The notes: generated by a model not told the origin, from the sequence alone. Numbered from the stretch's first letter, positions 34,781-47,853 are shown. The stretch: 64,000 nt of DNA from Mytilinidion resinicola (GCF_010093595.1 NW_022985459.1:485630-549629); one strand, 5' to 3'. Translations and numbers: made by a program.

Positions 34781-35510
34781 TGTGGCTCAAGTATAGGATG
34801 ATGTAAAAAATATATTTCTAGGCTTGAAGGTTCGTAGCTTGAAGAGATGGAGAACTGAGTAGTACTACAAAGAATACAAGGAAGAAAACATGGCAAGGAC
34901 CGTATTGAGAAAGGGGGAAAGAAAGAATTCGAAGGCATTTTGTGGCGATGCAAAACGCGTATGCGTCGTCCCGTCGTCCCGTCGCAGGGTTCATGGCGAG
35001 GCAAAAAACAGGTGACTTGCCCTTGCTCTCCGGCTCTCCGGGGGAAGGATCTTCCATAGCTGCGAGTGTTAAGACGAGGTTCTATCGTCAACGTTGGGCT
35101 GCCATCTTTCATCATCGCTTTCAGATTCGAGCTCATTCAGGCTGGACGATGAAGAGGTTGGAGTAGGTGATGTCAAAGCGCCGAAGTCTTCAGCCCTGCG
35201 AGTTACTCCCTGAGCCACCTGCACGCACGACAACACTCCACTCCACACGAAGACACCTCCTTGCCGTTACCAATGTCTCCATTACGGACGAACTCTATAT
35301 GCACGCCGCTGACTCGAGGCGGCTATAGAGCATCTGTATCTCCTCGCGATCACGAAAAGCGTCAGACTCCGGAGTTAACCTAGAACATTTCCTCCGCTAT
35401 TGTCCCGTCTCATACCCAGCGACACCATAAAACTAACAGCTACCTCAACTAACCACTGTTTTCCAACTAACAATCAGCTATCAGCTACTCACTTTCAGAG
35501 CTTTTCCACA
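34781..35510. other. divergent intergenic region
   Basis: Holds the promoters of the F-box-like gene (minus) and of the reductase-like gene (plus). No gene recognised. Overlapping short frames at 34756-35166 carry no family features. Confidence 0.35.
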
Positions 35511-36512
35511 ATGCATCTCATCCTCACAGGCGCAACCGGCCTCGTCGGCTCCGCCGTCCTCCAAAACATGCTCACAATGGAATCCGTGACCAAGATCTCC
35601 ATCCTCAGCCGCCGCCCCGTGCCCATGATCGCAGGCCACGAAGACAAAGCCAAAGTCATCATCCACAAGGACTTCGAATCCTACCCGCCCGAGCTCCTCG
35701 ACCAACTAAAGGACGCGCATGGCTGCGTCTGGGCCCAAGGCATCTCCGCGATGAAAGTCTCGAAACCGTACTGCAGCCCTCTTACCCTCCTACTAGAGAC
35801 ACCTCGAAACTGACTGCCCTGTGTGTATATTAGCGAATACATCAAAATCACAATCGACTACCCCCTCGCGGCCGCCACCGCCTTCTCCACCCTGCACCCC
35901 ACCACCCCCTTCACTTTCGTCTACGTCTCGGGCGAAGGCGCCACCACCGCTCCCGGCATGCTGACGTCCTGTACGTAAGCCCGCGACACAGATAAAAAAG
36001 CCGCCCCAGCAATCTCTGTTTGAAAGACTACTCAGGGAGTATTTCGAGACAACCACAGTGATGTCTTAGAATCCCCTGATGAAGTGTCTCACGCAACAGT
36101 CCCTGTTACAACAAAATCAATCACGGTTTCCGCACTCTGGTTCTGAATGATTTTGCTAACGTTCTTACCACCTGAAGTCTTCGGCAAGATCAAAGGCCAA
36201 GCCGAGACCACGCTGCTCGCCCTCAACGCCTCCAACCCCAACTTCCGCCCCTACAGCGTGCGGCCCGGCGGCGTGGACCCGCGCGCGCATACCGAGATCC
36301 TCGAGTTCGCGGCGCCGTACGCGGCGTGGCAGAAGCCCGTGTGGACCGGCATCAAGGCGCTGTATCCGAGCTTGCACGCGCCGTCGAGGGAGCTGGGGAG
36401 GGTGTTGACGGAGTTGGCGGCGTCGAAGGGGGAGGCGTTGGGTGGGAAGGGGGTCGAAGGGGAGGGGCGGATTGTGAATAATGTGGGGTGGAGGAGGATG
36501 GCGGGGCTGTGA
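35511..36512 (+). CDS. NAD(P)-binding Rossmann protein, HTATIP2/epimerase-like
   Basis: Three exons, 35511-35767, 35834-35970 and 36178-36512, with introns of 66 and 207 nt, give 242 residues. The N-terminal dinucleotide-binding motif is TGATGLVGSAVLQ (GxxGxxG). It continues with ISILSRRPV, a GCVWAQGIS segment, TFVYVSGEGAT at strand 5 and a 'GKIKGQAETTLLAL' helix with the Lys typical of the active-site region. Then comes YSVRPGGVDPRAH. This layout fits short atypical SDR proteins of the TIP30/HTATIP2 or nucleoside-sugar epimerase kind. Substrate unknown. The second intron is long for this window (207 nt) but has a CTAAC branch site 17 nt before its acceptor, and the frame closes exactly. Confidence 0.85.
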
Positions 36513-37186
36513 GGGATACCCGGGGTAGGGGTAGGGGTAGGATGAGTGAGCAAGGGGAGTTAAAGGGATGGGGTTGGTGGGACGTATTAATAGGAAGCTG
36601 AACGGTGACAAACTTGTGATGGGCTAGATACAGGCTTAGTTTGTGTTTAGTTATTATATCCATGTATCAATGCTGCTAAAAGGTCATCAAGCTCTCGTTG
36701 AAAACTCATATCCACCTTCCAACCTGGCATGTGGCCTTGCGGGAGGATCGAATGATTGAATGAAAGAGCTCAGAGCAGTCGAAGGTAACCTCGAAGTATG
36801 ACGAGCGTATTCTCAAGTCATTCACATTCACATTCACATTCACATTCACATTCACATTCACCGTAAGACACGTTTTTGTTTGAGACTGATTTCATTCAAT
36901 TATATCCATCAGGACTTCCTAACTCCATGTTCTCCACCATCGTCACCATCGTCCAATCTGATACTCAACCACCGCAATGAAGAAGTAGTAGAAGAAAAGA
37001 AAGGAGTGAACAGTCGAAGAAAACTTCAGATAAGACCCATCGGTAGACTCCATCCGCTACGCCGTTGAACCTTCAGATGCCGATGTTTTTTTGGTGGGTT
37101 GAGGTTGTGTTTGGAAAGAAAAGAAGTAGAAGACAAGAGGATCGTGGAGTGTGGCGAACCAACTACCTCATCCATCCATCCATCCT
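36513..37186. other. convergent 3' region with a hexamer microsatellite
   Basis: Lies between the 3' ends of the reductase-like gene and the Hsp20 gene. Apart from the hexamer repeat at 36819-36861 no feature is seen. Confidence 0.4.
36819..36861. repeat. (CATTCA)n microsatellite
   Basis: Seven near-perfect copies of CATTCA in 43 bp. Simple-sequence repeat in a convergent intergenic region; no coding role. Confidence 0.95.
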
Positions 37187-37870
37187 TTACTCGACTTGAA
37201 TGCGGCGAACCTGCTGCTTCGCCTTCTTCGGGATGAAGACACTCAGGACACCATTCTTGAGGCTCGCCTTCACATTCTCCTGGTCAACCAGCGTCGGGAA
37301 GCTGAACGAGCGATGGAACTCGCCAACCGAGCGCTCGGTGATCCAGTACCTGGAAGTCGGCTGCGGCTTCGGCTTCTGCGCCGCGACCTCTGCAGCCGGT
37401 GTCTTCGCGACCTCCGTCTTCTCGGTCTCGGTAGCAGCAGGGGCAGTGCTCGAGTCAGCCGGGTCGGCGGCGTCCTCGACAGTCGCCTTGTGGTAGTGCG
37501 ATTCAGAGCCGTTCTCGGATTCGTGCTCCTGGGCTTCGGCGGTCTCCCAGCCCTCTTCCTGGACTTTCTCCGAGGCGTCGCCCTCGCTGCGGTTGTACTC
37601 GGTGCGGCCGTGGATGCTCAAGACGTTGCCCTCGGACCACTCGATCTCGATGTTCTTCTGCTCGATGCCGGGGAGTTCGCCATGGAGCTCGTAGCCGGTC
37701 TTGGTTTCCTTGATGTCGAACTTGGGAGCGAAGGTCAAGGTTTGGGTCTCGGCGAGACGGCGGCGCAGGGACTGCGGGCGGTTGACTGGCTCCTCGAGAA
37801 GGTTGAGGAGGGAGAAGAGGTCGTTTTGATGGGAGTTGGTGGTGTTGAAGAAGGGGCGGAAGAGAGACAT
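37187..37870 (-). CDS. Hsp20 small heat-shock protein (Hsp30 type)
   Basis: A 227-residue ATP-independent chaperone. Start MSLFRPFFNTTNSHQND at 37870. The alpha-crystallin domain begins at about residue 45 (FAPKFDIKETKTGYELHGEL then PGIEQKNIEIEWSEGNVLSI). It is split by a long acidic, Ala/Pro-rich insert (about 100-160) and resumes with RYWITERSVGEFHRSFSFP, ending KNGVLSVFIPKK, the usual G-x-L motif. The insert is typical of filamentous-fungal Hsp30 proteins. The frame stays open upstream. A Met at 37957 would add 29 residues (MQSIRAATPTLKVITKRALP...) that look like a mitochondrial presequence, being basic and lacking acidic residues. The 5' region has a TATA box and a heat-shock element. Confidence 0.92.
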   Translation of the reverse strand: MSLFRPFFNTTNSHQNDLFSLLNLLEEPVNRPQSLRRRLAETQTLTFAPKFDIKETKTGYELHGELPGIEQKNIEIEWSEGNVLSIHGRTEYNRSEGDASEKVQEEGWETAEAQEHESENGSESHYHKATVEDAADPADSSTAPAATETEKTEVAKTPAAEVAAQKPKPQPTSRYWITERSVGEFHRSFSFPTLVDQENVKASLKNGVLSVFIPKKAKQQVRRIQVE

Positions 37871-38007
37871 TTTGCGGGTTGTTGGTGATGTTCGGAGTGG
37901 GAGTGCTCGTTTGGTAATGACTTTGAGTGTTGGAGTTGCTGCTCGGATTGATTGCATGAGAGAACTTGATTTTGATGAGGAGGAGTTGAAGGGTGAGAGC
38001 TGGGTGG

Positions 38008-38035
38008 TTATATACTCGAGGTAGGCTTTCTGGAA
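38008..38035 (-). promoter_or_regulatory. TATA box and heat-shock element of the Hsp20 gene
   Basis: Read on the minus strand, TATATAA occupies 38014-38008, about 140 bp upstream of the 37870 start codon. Fourteen bases further upstream is TTCTGGAA (38035-38028), which matches the inverted TTCnnGAA pair bound by heat-shock factor. Further GAA-type half-sites lie at about 38095-38112. The arrangement suits a heat-induced gene; binding is inferred. Confidence 0.6.
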
Positions 38036-38509
38036 AGTACGAGCGCTGCCTGGTAATCTAGTGACGTAAGCATGGCGAAATATCGTGAGGGGTCTGGAAA
38101 GCGCGAGAAATCTCACGATGTTGCCATATCCGTCTACTTTCTCATCCCAGGCAAACACCAGCTTCGTGGTAGCCAGTAGAAGTCATGCCAACGCGGGGCC
38201 CGGAGTTTGCTCCAACCAACCAGAATATTCCTCTGACTACTTTTGGATTGCTTTGTTGACGAACCATCTCGCCACCTCCAGCATGTTCTCGAAGTTTCCG
38301 CATATCACGTGACCCCTATCACCTAACCACCACGCCCGCGTGGGATTCTGGGATGCCAAACATGAAACGCGGAGTGCAGGACCACACCCTCATCGTGCCA
38401 AACCATGCACTCAACCGCTGTGGCGCCTCGTGAGGACAGCGGCTGTCTGCACACCCCTATTCGCTGCCCCGTGTTTTGCCGCCCCCGTCTGGAGATGCCA
38501 TCGAGCCCA

Positions 38510-38869
38510 TCAGCGAGAGATGTTCGTGATACCCGGATCGGCGTAGATTTCGAGTTGCCGATTGCCGCGGCGAAGCATGTACTCAATTGTCGAGAAGTCT
38601 TTCTTGTTGAGGTGGATGTGTTCCCGGAATTCTTTTCTGTGGAAGCTGAGCAATCGAATCCATCTCACAACTTAAAGAGATGAATACGAACCGCGCAAAG
38701 TCTTCAAAGTTCTTTCGAGTTTCCTGGATTTTATTTAGCTTGATGCCTCGATGAAAATGGTGAAGCGGTGATGCCTCCAAGTACTTACAGCAGGCTTCGC
38801 TCTCGCCGCCCTCAGGCATTGGCGGTAGAGCGCTAGTACATCTCGTTGCAGGCCAGATAGCTTAGCCAT
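38510..38869 (-). CDS. SDH6: succinate dehydrogenase assembly factor 1 (LYR protein)
   Basis: A three-exon gene: 38869-38789, 38723-38692 and 38636-38510, with introns of 65 and 55 nt, gives exactly 79 residues, the same length as yeast Sdh6. The protein starts MAKLSGLQRDVLALYRQCLR, so the LYR motif is at residues 14-16. It continues with KNFEDFARKEFREHIHLNKK, crossing the third-exon junction, and IEYMLRRGNRQLEIYADPGI. This factor helps insert iron-sulphur clusters into the succinate dehydrogenase Sdh2 subunit in mitochondria. Because every exon is short, the gene is easily missed. Both introns have GT...AG ends, and the joined frame recreates the family text. Confidence 0.93.
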
Positions 38870-40231
38870 TGTGAACCTTCAAGACAGACACAACGCAAGT
38901 AACAAAATCAGAACCCCTCGCAGCAGAAGACGTCAAAAAATCTTCGAGGTGTACAGGGATAGGCCAGATGACGCTTCGATGCCCCTGCCGAAGTTGCCGA
39001 ACAGCGGGAGGATCAAGCGCGGGTCGCCAGCCGAATGGCCTATGAATGGCTGCCGACACTTCAACACCAAACATCGAATACGACCACCACCTTGATAGCA
39101 GCGATGAACATATGCACGCGTTTTACGATAGATGAGAATTATAGGTGGCTGAAGTATGATATTGAAGTGGGATAAATCTTCGATGATCAGTGGCCCATCT
39201 CATGCAGCCACGTCTCAATGCGACAGCGGCCCCGCTCGGCCTGCAGATTGTGCGGGTGGCACAGCTGTCGTGGTGATGGTGCCCTTCAGCTCTTATCTCT
39301 GCTTGATCTCCTGCACTCTGCTTGATTTCCTGCACTCTGCTTGATCTCCTGCACTCTACATTGTGCCTTTGTCGCTGCTAGGAAGTTCGAAAGCAAGCCG
39401 TTTGTTTCCTGATAGACATTCAACCCTCCTTCACTGTTGCGCCTTCTACTAGCCTTGTAGCTATGCGACCTCAAAGACGCTTCATGAGAGAGCCATCACA
39501 CGTTAGAGTCATTGCGCAAATGTAGAGATCGAAAATGAGTACGGGGATGCCAGATCCCCAATCGAAGAACGTACGAATACATTACGAGAAGACAACAAAT
39601 ACAGCGACTAGCAAATATAGTTGAAAACAGGATGAAAAGTATGTTTTACAGTATGTTTTACGATTACGCGCGACGAAAAACATGCAAAAGGAAGAATACA
39701 AGAAGGGGGTACAGTACAGTGCTCCAGCATCAATCACCTATGTTTTGGGATTTTCGTTTGGGCAGCAAGATTAGGAAATCGAATGAAAAAAACAAATAGT
39801 ACAAAGCTGACCAGTCACTAGTCCGTCTAATAACGTAACAAGACTGTCCCAACCCTTCTCTCCTACCAACGCGATGCGAGACCCTGATTAGAGGAGCCGG
39901 CCTCCGATCGAAGGAAATCAAAGGGAAGAAAGGCCTGCAGAGGATGTTGGAACGCCGATGGAAGTCGAAGAAAACTACATAAAGGAGGTGCTAGTAATGA
40001 AGCGATAGAAAAGAGGAAGGTGGTGATACAAGATCAAGAATGAGAGGCGCAATACAAGAAACAATCAGACAAAGAGAGTACTAAGGTTGCGCAAATCATT
40101 AGGCCAAGGCACGGAGACGAGCGATCAGCCAGATTTTCGCAGGAAGGCGTCTATGGGGCCATGATACAGTGTCGCATAAGCCGTCGGTCGTGAATGAACG
40201 TCAGTCATTAGACTCGAAGCGGCCGGTATTA
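38870..40231. other. intergenic region, no recognised gene
   Basis: About 1.4 kb without a recognisable gene. A 22-bp direct repeat ('CTGCTTGATCTCCTGCACTC' type) occurs three times at 39300-39356. The part after 39480 is A-rich and probably lies 3' of the next minus-strand gene. Confidence 0.4.
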
Positions 40232-41097
40232 CTACTCTCGCGTCGTCCACTCCTGATCGTACTTGTTGATGGCCTTCGGAACGTACTGCTGGTCGTAGGG
40301 GTCATATACGCTGAATGGAAATGGCTTCTGCGGAATGCGAGGCGCCGAAAGGTGGAAGCCAGGCTTGTCTTTTCCCTCGTCATGCGTGAGGTTTCGGCTC
40401 TGGACCGAGGCCTGATAAGGGCTATGACTAGGAGACTGACTGGGCGTGTAGTAGACATCACCACTGTCGCTGTGGTGGTTGTTGGCGCCGGCGCCAGTGT
40501 GGTCGGAGATTTCAGACGCGTCGCTGCGGTATTGGCGATGGAAGCCAGGTTGGGGAGAAGGAGACAGCTGCTCGCGAGCAGGATAATACGATCGGCCGCT
40601 TGTGTCACTTTCTAAGATATAGTCAGCACGGCGCGATCAGCCTAGAACGAGAACAAAAACGGCATACTGGAACTCAGAGAGTGCCTCTCGCTGCGTCCAC
40701 AATTTGGGTAAAACATTTGTCGGTTCCGGATTGCCTCTGGTGTAAACGGCTGCCATGGGCGGACCCTTTGGCTCTCGGGAGTATCATCCGGAGTAAGAGT
40801 CATCTGGCCCATTTGCTGTGCGACCGGACGCGATGGTGTTCCAGTGTTGCTGGAAGGTGGAGACAGAGGAGGATCATCGTGTGTAATTGGGGCCGACCCG
40901 CAGCTATAATCGTCACACTCCTCGAGAGACGCAGGGTACTCGTCTAGTCCCCGGGCCGTCAGATCTTCGCAACCGCCGCCGGCGTATTTGACGTCCCATG
41001 AGTCGACTTTCTTTGGAACTGGTGAGGGAGCACGGTTTGCCTCGTAGTGGTCGTCGTATCGTTGGATGTCTGGCATAACCGAGACGTTGGACGACAT
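40232..41097 (-). CDS. disordered fungal protein of unknown function
   Basis: Two exons, 41097-40668 and 40611-40232, with a 56-nt intron, give 269 residues. I do not recognise the family. The protein is rich in Ser, Pro, Asp and Tyr and lacks hydrophobic segments. Visible segments are YDDHYEANRAPSPVPKKVDS, PPLSPPSSNTGTPSRPV, TPDDTPESQRVRPWQPFTPE and, in exon 2, GDVYYTPSQSPSHSPYQ and PFPFSVYDPYDQQYVPKAIN. Several SP/TP sites suggest phosphorylation by proline-directed kinases. The exon 2 frame was chosen because it reads to a natural stop with composition matching exon 1, while the alternative frame does not. The start at 41097 (MSSNVSVMPD) is the first ATG. Confidence 0.7.
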
Positions 41098-43530
41098 GGC
41101 CAAGTGTAGTTTGTGGTATCAGAAGAGCGGACGCCGAAAGGATGATGACAGAGACTAGCGGAAAGCAGCCCCGGAACGATCGTAGTGGTGATATTAGGGG
41201 GAGCAGTTTGCAAGGAACGGTTCGCAGCCCAGCTGTCTGCTCGTGTACAAGCGTAATCGAGTTAGTCGAACAAAGTGAGCGATGTTAAGAGAAAAGATTA
41301 AGTAAAGAGTAACGAATAGGGGAGGATGGGAACAATCACTACGATTAGGATGGTGCTTTGAAGAGAGGGAAGGTAAAGATATTTAAACGAGCGGTTGTTG
41401 ACGTCCACAAAGGAAAAACCCCCTGGTGTACGTGGATGTGGTGCTGGGGTCCGAAAGGAGGGAGAGTCGGTGGCGGATATCACACGCTCGGCAACGGTGC
41501 CGCTCCTGGATCCTTTAAACGCGGGTATGCCAAGCCGTTGCAGAAGTGCGAACCGCCCAAAAGGCAACGGGTTTACTGCCTACAGACCCTTGCCCGGCGT
41601 AGATAGAAGGCAACCATAGACATTCTGCGTTCTTGCTGGCGGACTTTTGGGTCGGCGCTGCATGCAGTCTGCACGTAGTTGCGTCCCAGGGGCCGCCGCG
41701 AGATTTCATATTTAGGAACTCGATTGTGTTCTTTTGAAGTTTAAATCTTCTAGATCGTGTTTCACATTGCTTCTGTAATGTGTGGTAAGATGGGCGCGTA
41801 TGTGCTGTTGACATTAGTTCCCCGTGCACACACCCTCTCGCGGTATTTTTGGGGTTGGCATGTTTCAACATTTTTAAAAATGAGTTGCGATGTAGTAAGA
41901 TCCAGAGCAAGCGTAGGAATTGTGCGCCGCTTGAAGCAATTGGACGTGTAGATCCGATGCAGCTGACATACTGGGCGGCTGTTGTGGGAAAGGCTGTATT
42001 TGAGGTTGTGCGACGCGGACATCATTCCCAATTCGATCATCCGGGTTGCATCTCACAGAGCCTCGTGGGGGAAAGTCATTCAAATCGTAAAGAGCGGGCG
42101 AGCTGCGCCCCTGTGTCGAGGTCTTGATATACAGTCTCGTGTAACTTTGAGTGATCTCGGGCAAGCTCGACCGATTGACTGCGGCGTCAACTAGATACTT
42201 TCAGTTGCAGTAGCGCATGTCCCAACGGTCGCGTGAATTTCGCTGTGCCGTCTGGCTGCAAACTCCGGGGAAGGCAATGCCGTCTTGAGGGCCTGCTTGT
42301 GATCTGATAGCTCTAAGGGGCATCCATTGCTGTGGAGCGATGGCAACGTGGGCACATGAGATCCAATTGAGAGCTGCTGGCGGTCTGAGAGCGACTGCCG
42401 GATGACGGGCGGCAGTGTAGCGACTGGGCTTGTGCGCGGCTTTCAAGGTGAATGTAGGGTTGAGAACCCCTGCACAAGCCCAGATAGCCACGGCTATTCG
42501 ACACCTGGGTTAGATTAGCAGACATTCTTCGGACGCAAGAATCGGGCCAAAGATGCGGCGGTGAGACCTTGAGCGTGTAGTATCGGCAGTAAAAGCAGAC
42601 CTGATAATGCAGTGATGACTTCAGGAATCTCCGCGTCAGTGTTCACGCATGCGTTTGCGGCGTTTCTGTACCATCCAGTGAGGGTTAGGAATCGCTCCAA
42701 GGAGAGCGTAGAGGCGGTTGAGCTCGGCGCAGCCCGCTCGCTCTAACGATATGGAATATGGAATGGTTGCCATGCTAGTCGGTGAGTGGATCAGCCTGCG
42801 CCAACGGCTGTGCTATTTGCGGGGGTCCTGTCTCGTGGGCAGCCTTGGCTACCTCGTTGACCGGACCATGCATGCAGTATGCACTCCTGAGCGTGCAGCA
42901 TCCCTAGCGCAGCTGGACTTGGTCTCCACACTGCAAGATTAGAAAATAGACCTACACTCATTAGCGAACTATATGATATCATGAAAGATGGGCGAGTCGC
43001 GCTGGGCGATCCTGTTGGTGGTGCTCGCAGTGTGCAGCGGATTCGAAGCACGTTCGCTCTCGATTCGCATGGGTCCTATGGAACATTTCACTGGACCACA
43101 AAGAGCTACACCACCAGACCACACAGTGGTGTTTCAACTCCGCGGTCAGACCCTTCCTGTGTCTCCCCGCGCCTTTGCCAGGATTTGCCACTTTCCAATT
43201 CCGGAGCCCCGGCGCGTAGGCATGGATCGGTGAACTACTCTTAGCTCGCTTCAGCCTGCAACAACGTCGCTTCAGTCATGATCTCGGGTCGATTCGAGGC
43301 TTCGCATCGCGTTTCGTTGGTTGTCCACGGCCGGCACTGGTGGACCAGCTTGGGTCCCCTTGATGATGCCAAGCTCTGCATCTGCGTGTCGTCGCAAACA
43401 GTCTGGCTCATGCTTCCAATAGGCGGCCGGCGCAGGGCTTTCGCCACCTAGTATGCGCCGTGCAAGGGACTTCGAGGGTTTCCCGTCTGCACGGAGACGA
43501 CGGTCGCTCTGGGGACGATGCCACCAGCGA
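41098..43530. other. gene-poor region
   Basis: About 2.4 kb on the 5' side of the disordered-protein gene. The first few hundred bases should hold its promoter. No protein family, RNA gene or clear repeat recognised; the many short frames on both strands (60-130 codons) overlap and lack family signatures. Confidence 0.4.
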
Positions 43531-43539
43531 CGCGGCCCG

Positions 43540-44250
43540 CAGCCACCAGCCTGCTGAGGGACCAGTGAATCGTAAGACCAACTGAGACACCACGTTTTGA
43601 TCGCTACAGCGTTCGGTGGCACAGGCACTCGACCCATTCTACCTGGTGTCGGTCCTCGCTACTAGCTTCCCGTTTGATGTTGATCGGAGGATGCCGAGGA
43701 TCCCCATAGATGCCGCACACTGAAGCATGGGTAGATCGCTGCTCGCAATAGAGGTGAGAAAAGTCGGTGTCTTGCACGTTGGCGATGGCTTTTCCGTCCC
43801 CCTTGCTTGCCGGATTAGTATTGGTGTAGGCGGAGGATGTACGCGCGTGCTCAACGCTGCCAATAATCAGTGTGAAGTAACTCAACTTAAGAGAACCATA
43901 TTTTGATCGCGCATCACTACGACAGAAGGCGATGATTACCGCTTTACCCATCCAGCCGCGTTGGGCTCTCGCCATTGCCTGCTGGATCGGTATTGGTGAG
44001 GTGGATGATGCTGGGGCCTCTAGGTACGTACCATCGTGGTAGGCTGCGTGCTCTTCAGATCGTGACACAAAGTGAAACACCACGTCTGAATAACTGCAAC
44101 ATCAGCTGGAAGTTGCACTGCTCCTGTCACCCGGACTTTATTTTCGCTACCGGTTTCCTGATTGATATTGGTGCATGCGTAGACTGCTGTAGAGTGATGG
44201 ACACATATGCTGATTCCGTTCATGATTTGCCAAGACCCCGGTCTGAGTGC
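43540..44250. repeat. degenerate ~180-bp repeat
   Basis: Two strings recur. 'GGATYRGTATTGGTG' occurs at about 43810 and 43990, with a weaker match near 44165 (GATTGATATTGGTG), giving steps of about 180 bp. 'GAGACACCACGTTTTGATCGC'-like text occurs at about 43582, 43890 and 44072. Similarity is patchy and no unit is intact. It looks like an old tandem repeat separate from the 14-23 kb family. Confidence 0.5.
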
Positions 44251-44637
44251 TGACCGGTGAGATATGTCGGCGATGCACAGCATGCAGATGCTTTCCCCTG
44301 CAAGATGAACCATCTGATCATTGTAATCGAATCGCCGAGAGTGTGTACGAGTTTGAAAGATGATCGCGTTGGCACGAATGAATCGAGAAAATGCCGGAAC
44401 GGAAAGAGGAATCGTTTGGTACTTTTGCCATCCCAAATGGATGCTACGCATGCACGTCTATCGCCCTCGTGTTTTGCTCGTCGATATCATTATCCGCCAT
44501 CACATGCTAGCCTTCTAAGTGCCAAAACCTGTACCGGGCCTGAGAATGCAAAGAACTTTTGGTATTCGGCATTGCCGACGCCGGACGCCCACCATATCTC
44601 CCGCAACGAGAAGAAGTGACAAGAATCAAGGAAACTC

Positions 44638-45883
<1,246 letters not shown>

Positions 45884-46749
45884 GATGGCGTGCTATGAGC
45901 AAGAACAGAAGACAATTGCTCAACGGGGTATCGGTTGCACGTCTAGAAGGTTAGCTGAGAGCTGTAGAGGGCGTGAAGGTATTTATGAGTCGAGAAACAA
46001 CCTTTGACTCCGATGGCGGCTTATGTTTCCATTGGTTGTCAGTGGTGGGCGAGTCCGTTCCTCATCGGATCCGGACCAGGGTTTGCCCAGCGGAGGTTGC
46101 ACGCCCTGCGAAATCTTTGCAGCAGAAATCATCCCACGCCACTTGATTACTCCAATTGCCAGAGAGACGTCTCACTGCCCTATTCAGCCCCAATGCAAGG
46201 CCACTATTGCCCAGCACCAGAATCACACGCGTTGTCTCAAAGAACTAATCACCGTCACTGCCAATCTGTTGGTGGCGCCCAGACGGTAAAGAAGTCTCGA
46301 TTGAAACTGCTGTCACGACGCAGGTTTGCGAACTTCCTCGCCGCATCTTGACCGTCTCGCCGCACCCTTGCTACTCGTCTATGCACGCAATCTGCAATGT
46401 CAGACAGGCACGAACTGTGGCCCACCGTCCCGGACTGCCCCAGATGTCCCTTCCACGGCATTGTCAGCATCCCTTGCTCCGGAGGAACCTCCCCGTCATC
46501 ATCACACAGCGGATCCGAGCAAAGTTGGGGACTAGATAGCTGGCTCTATACCACGACATTGTCAACATTTCCTTTCACGGGGAGCGCTACCGGCCGGACG
46601 CGGCTTCAAATTTTTGGACACTACGCACCCTCGACGTCACCGAGGGGCTATTGAAGATTACCCACTCACAACACATCTAACTTCAATTGACCTATATTCA
46701 GTCTACTAACATTGTACGCACACTGATCTGACAGTACAGAATCGCAACC
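45884..46749. promoter_or_regulatory. divergent intergenic region, ARO3 / DHS-dehydratase-like
   Basis: About 866 bp separate the two start codons, so both promoters lie here. No further gene recognised. TATA-like 'cctatattcag' is at about 46692 on the plus-strand side, and 'tgagtc' (AP-1/Gcn4-like half-site, TGASTC) is at 45988 on the ARO3 side. That would suit amino-acid control of ARO3, but one short match is weak evidence. Confidence 0.4.
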
Positions 46750-47853
46750 ATGTCAATCGACCTCGCAACCCTCACGAATATCCCCATCAGTTACGCGTCG
46801 TGCTCCATTGGCAACTCCTCCACTCCTCTCCCCGAGAAACTTGACGCCCTCTCCAAAGCCGGCTTCAAAGGCATCGAGCTCTCCTTTCCCGATATTCTCT
46901 CCTTCGGCAAGCTACACCTAGGTCATGAGGTCAAGCCCGACAGCTACAATGAGCTCGAGAAGGTTGCTGCGGAGATAAAGGACATGTGCAAGGAGCGGAA
47001 CCTCAAGATCATGTTGCTACAACCCTTCGCCAATTACGAGGGATGGCCGCAAGATTCCGAGGGGCATAAAGACGCCCTAGAACGGGCGGCAGGATGGATC
47101 AGAATCATGCAGGCTTGTGGGTGCGATACTCTGCAGGTATAATCATCCTACCCACTACCACGGATACCTAGACTGACGGTGAATGTCCAGGTCGGCTCCA
47201 CAGATACTCCCATCGAGAAGCTCGACAAGAGCCGCATCATCCCCGATCTCTGCCACCTCGCCGACCTCCTCGCCGCCCACAACTTCCGCCTCGCATACGA
47301 GAACTGGTGTTGGTCCTCCCACGCGCCTAACTGGCGCGACTGCTGGGAGATAGTGGAAGCCGTAGACCGTCCCAACATCGGCCTATGCCTCGACACTTTC
47401 CAGACTGCTGGGGGCGAGTGGGCAGACCCAACAACGTCCTCGGGCATCATCGAGTCCGTACCCCGCGAAGAGCTCGAGGGGAAGTTCCACAAGAGCATGA
47501 TGGATCTGGGCAACACAATACCGAAAAACAAGATATACTTGCTGCAAATCTCGGACGCGTATAAGGTGCCCCGCCCTCTCGATTCCTCGCCAGATGAGAG
47601 CGGATTAAGGCCCAGGGGGCGCTGGAGCCATGACTTTAGACCGCTCCCGTATAATGGCGGCTACCTACCCATTGTGGAGGTGGCAAAGGGGGTCCTGAGA
47701 ACAGGATTCAGAGGTTGGTTCTCGTATGAGGTATTTGATGGTGGGCCGGAGGGGAAGGATATGGAGCGGGAGTGGGATTTGGCATCATATGCGCAGACGG
47801 CGAGAAATGTACAGGACAGATTGATAATGGAGTGTGGGGGAAAAAAATTGTAA
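46750..47853 (+). CDS. 3-dehydroshikimate dehydratase-like TIM barrel
   Basis: Two exons, 46750-47136 and 47191-47853, with a 54-nt intron, give 349 residues. This is a xylose-isomerase-like (AP endonuclease 2 superfamily) barrel closest in character to fungal 3-dehydroshikimate dehydratases (qa-4/qutC), which convert 3-dehydroshikimate to protocatechuate. Segments seen: KLDALSKAGFKGIELSFPDI, LKIMLLQPFANYEGWP, FRLAYENWCWSSHAPNWRD (metal Glu), NIGLCLDTFQTAGGEW (metal Asp), IYLLQISDAYKVPRPL, RLPYNGG-type 'RPLPYNGGYLPIVEV' and GWFSYEVFDGG (last metal Glu). A sugar-phosphate isomerase/epimerase acting on another substrate cannot be excluded. The divergent ARO3 neighbour favours a role around the shikimate pathway, which is inference. 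Confidence 0.85.
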
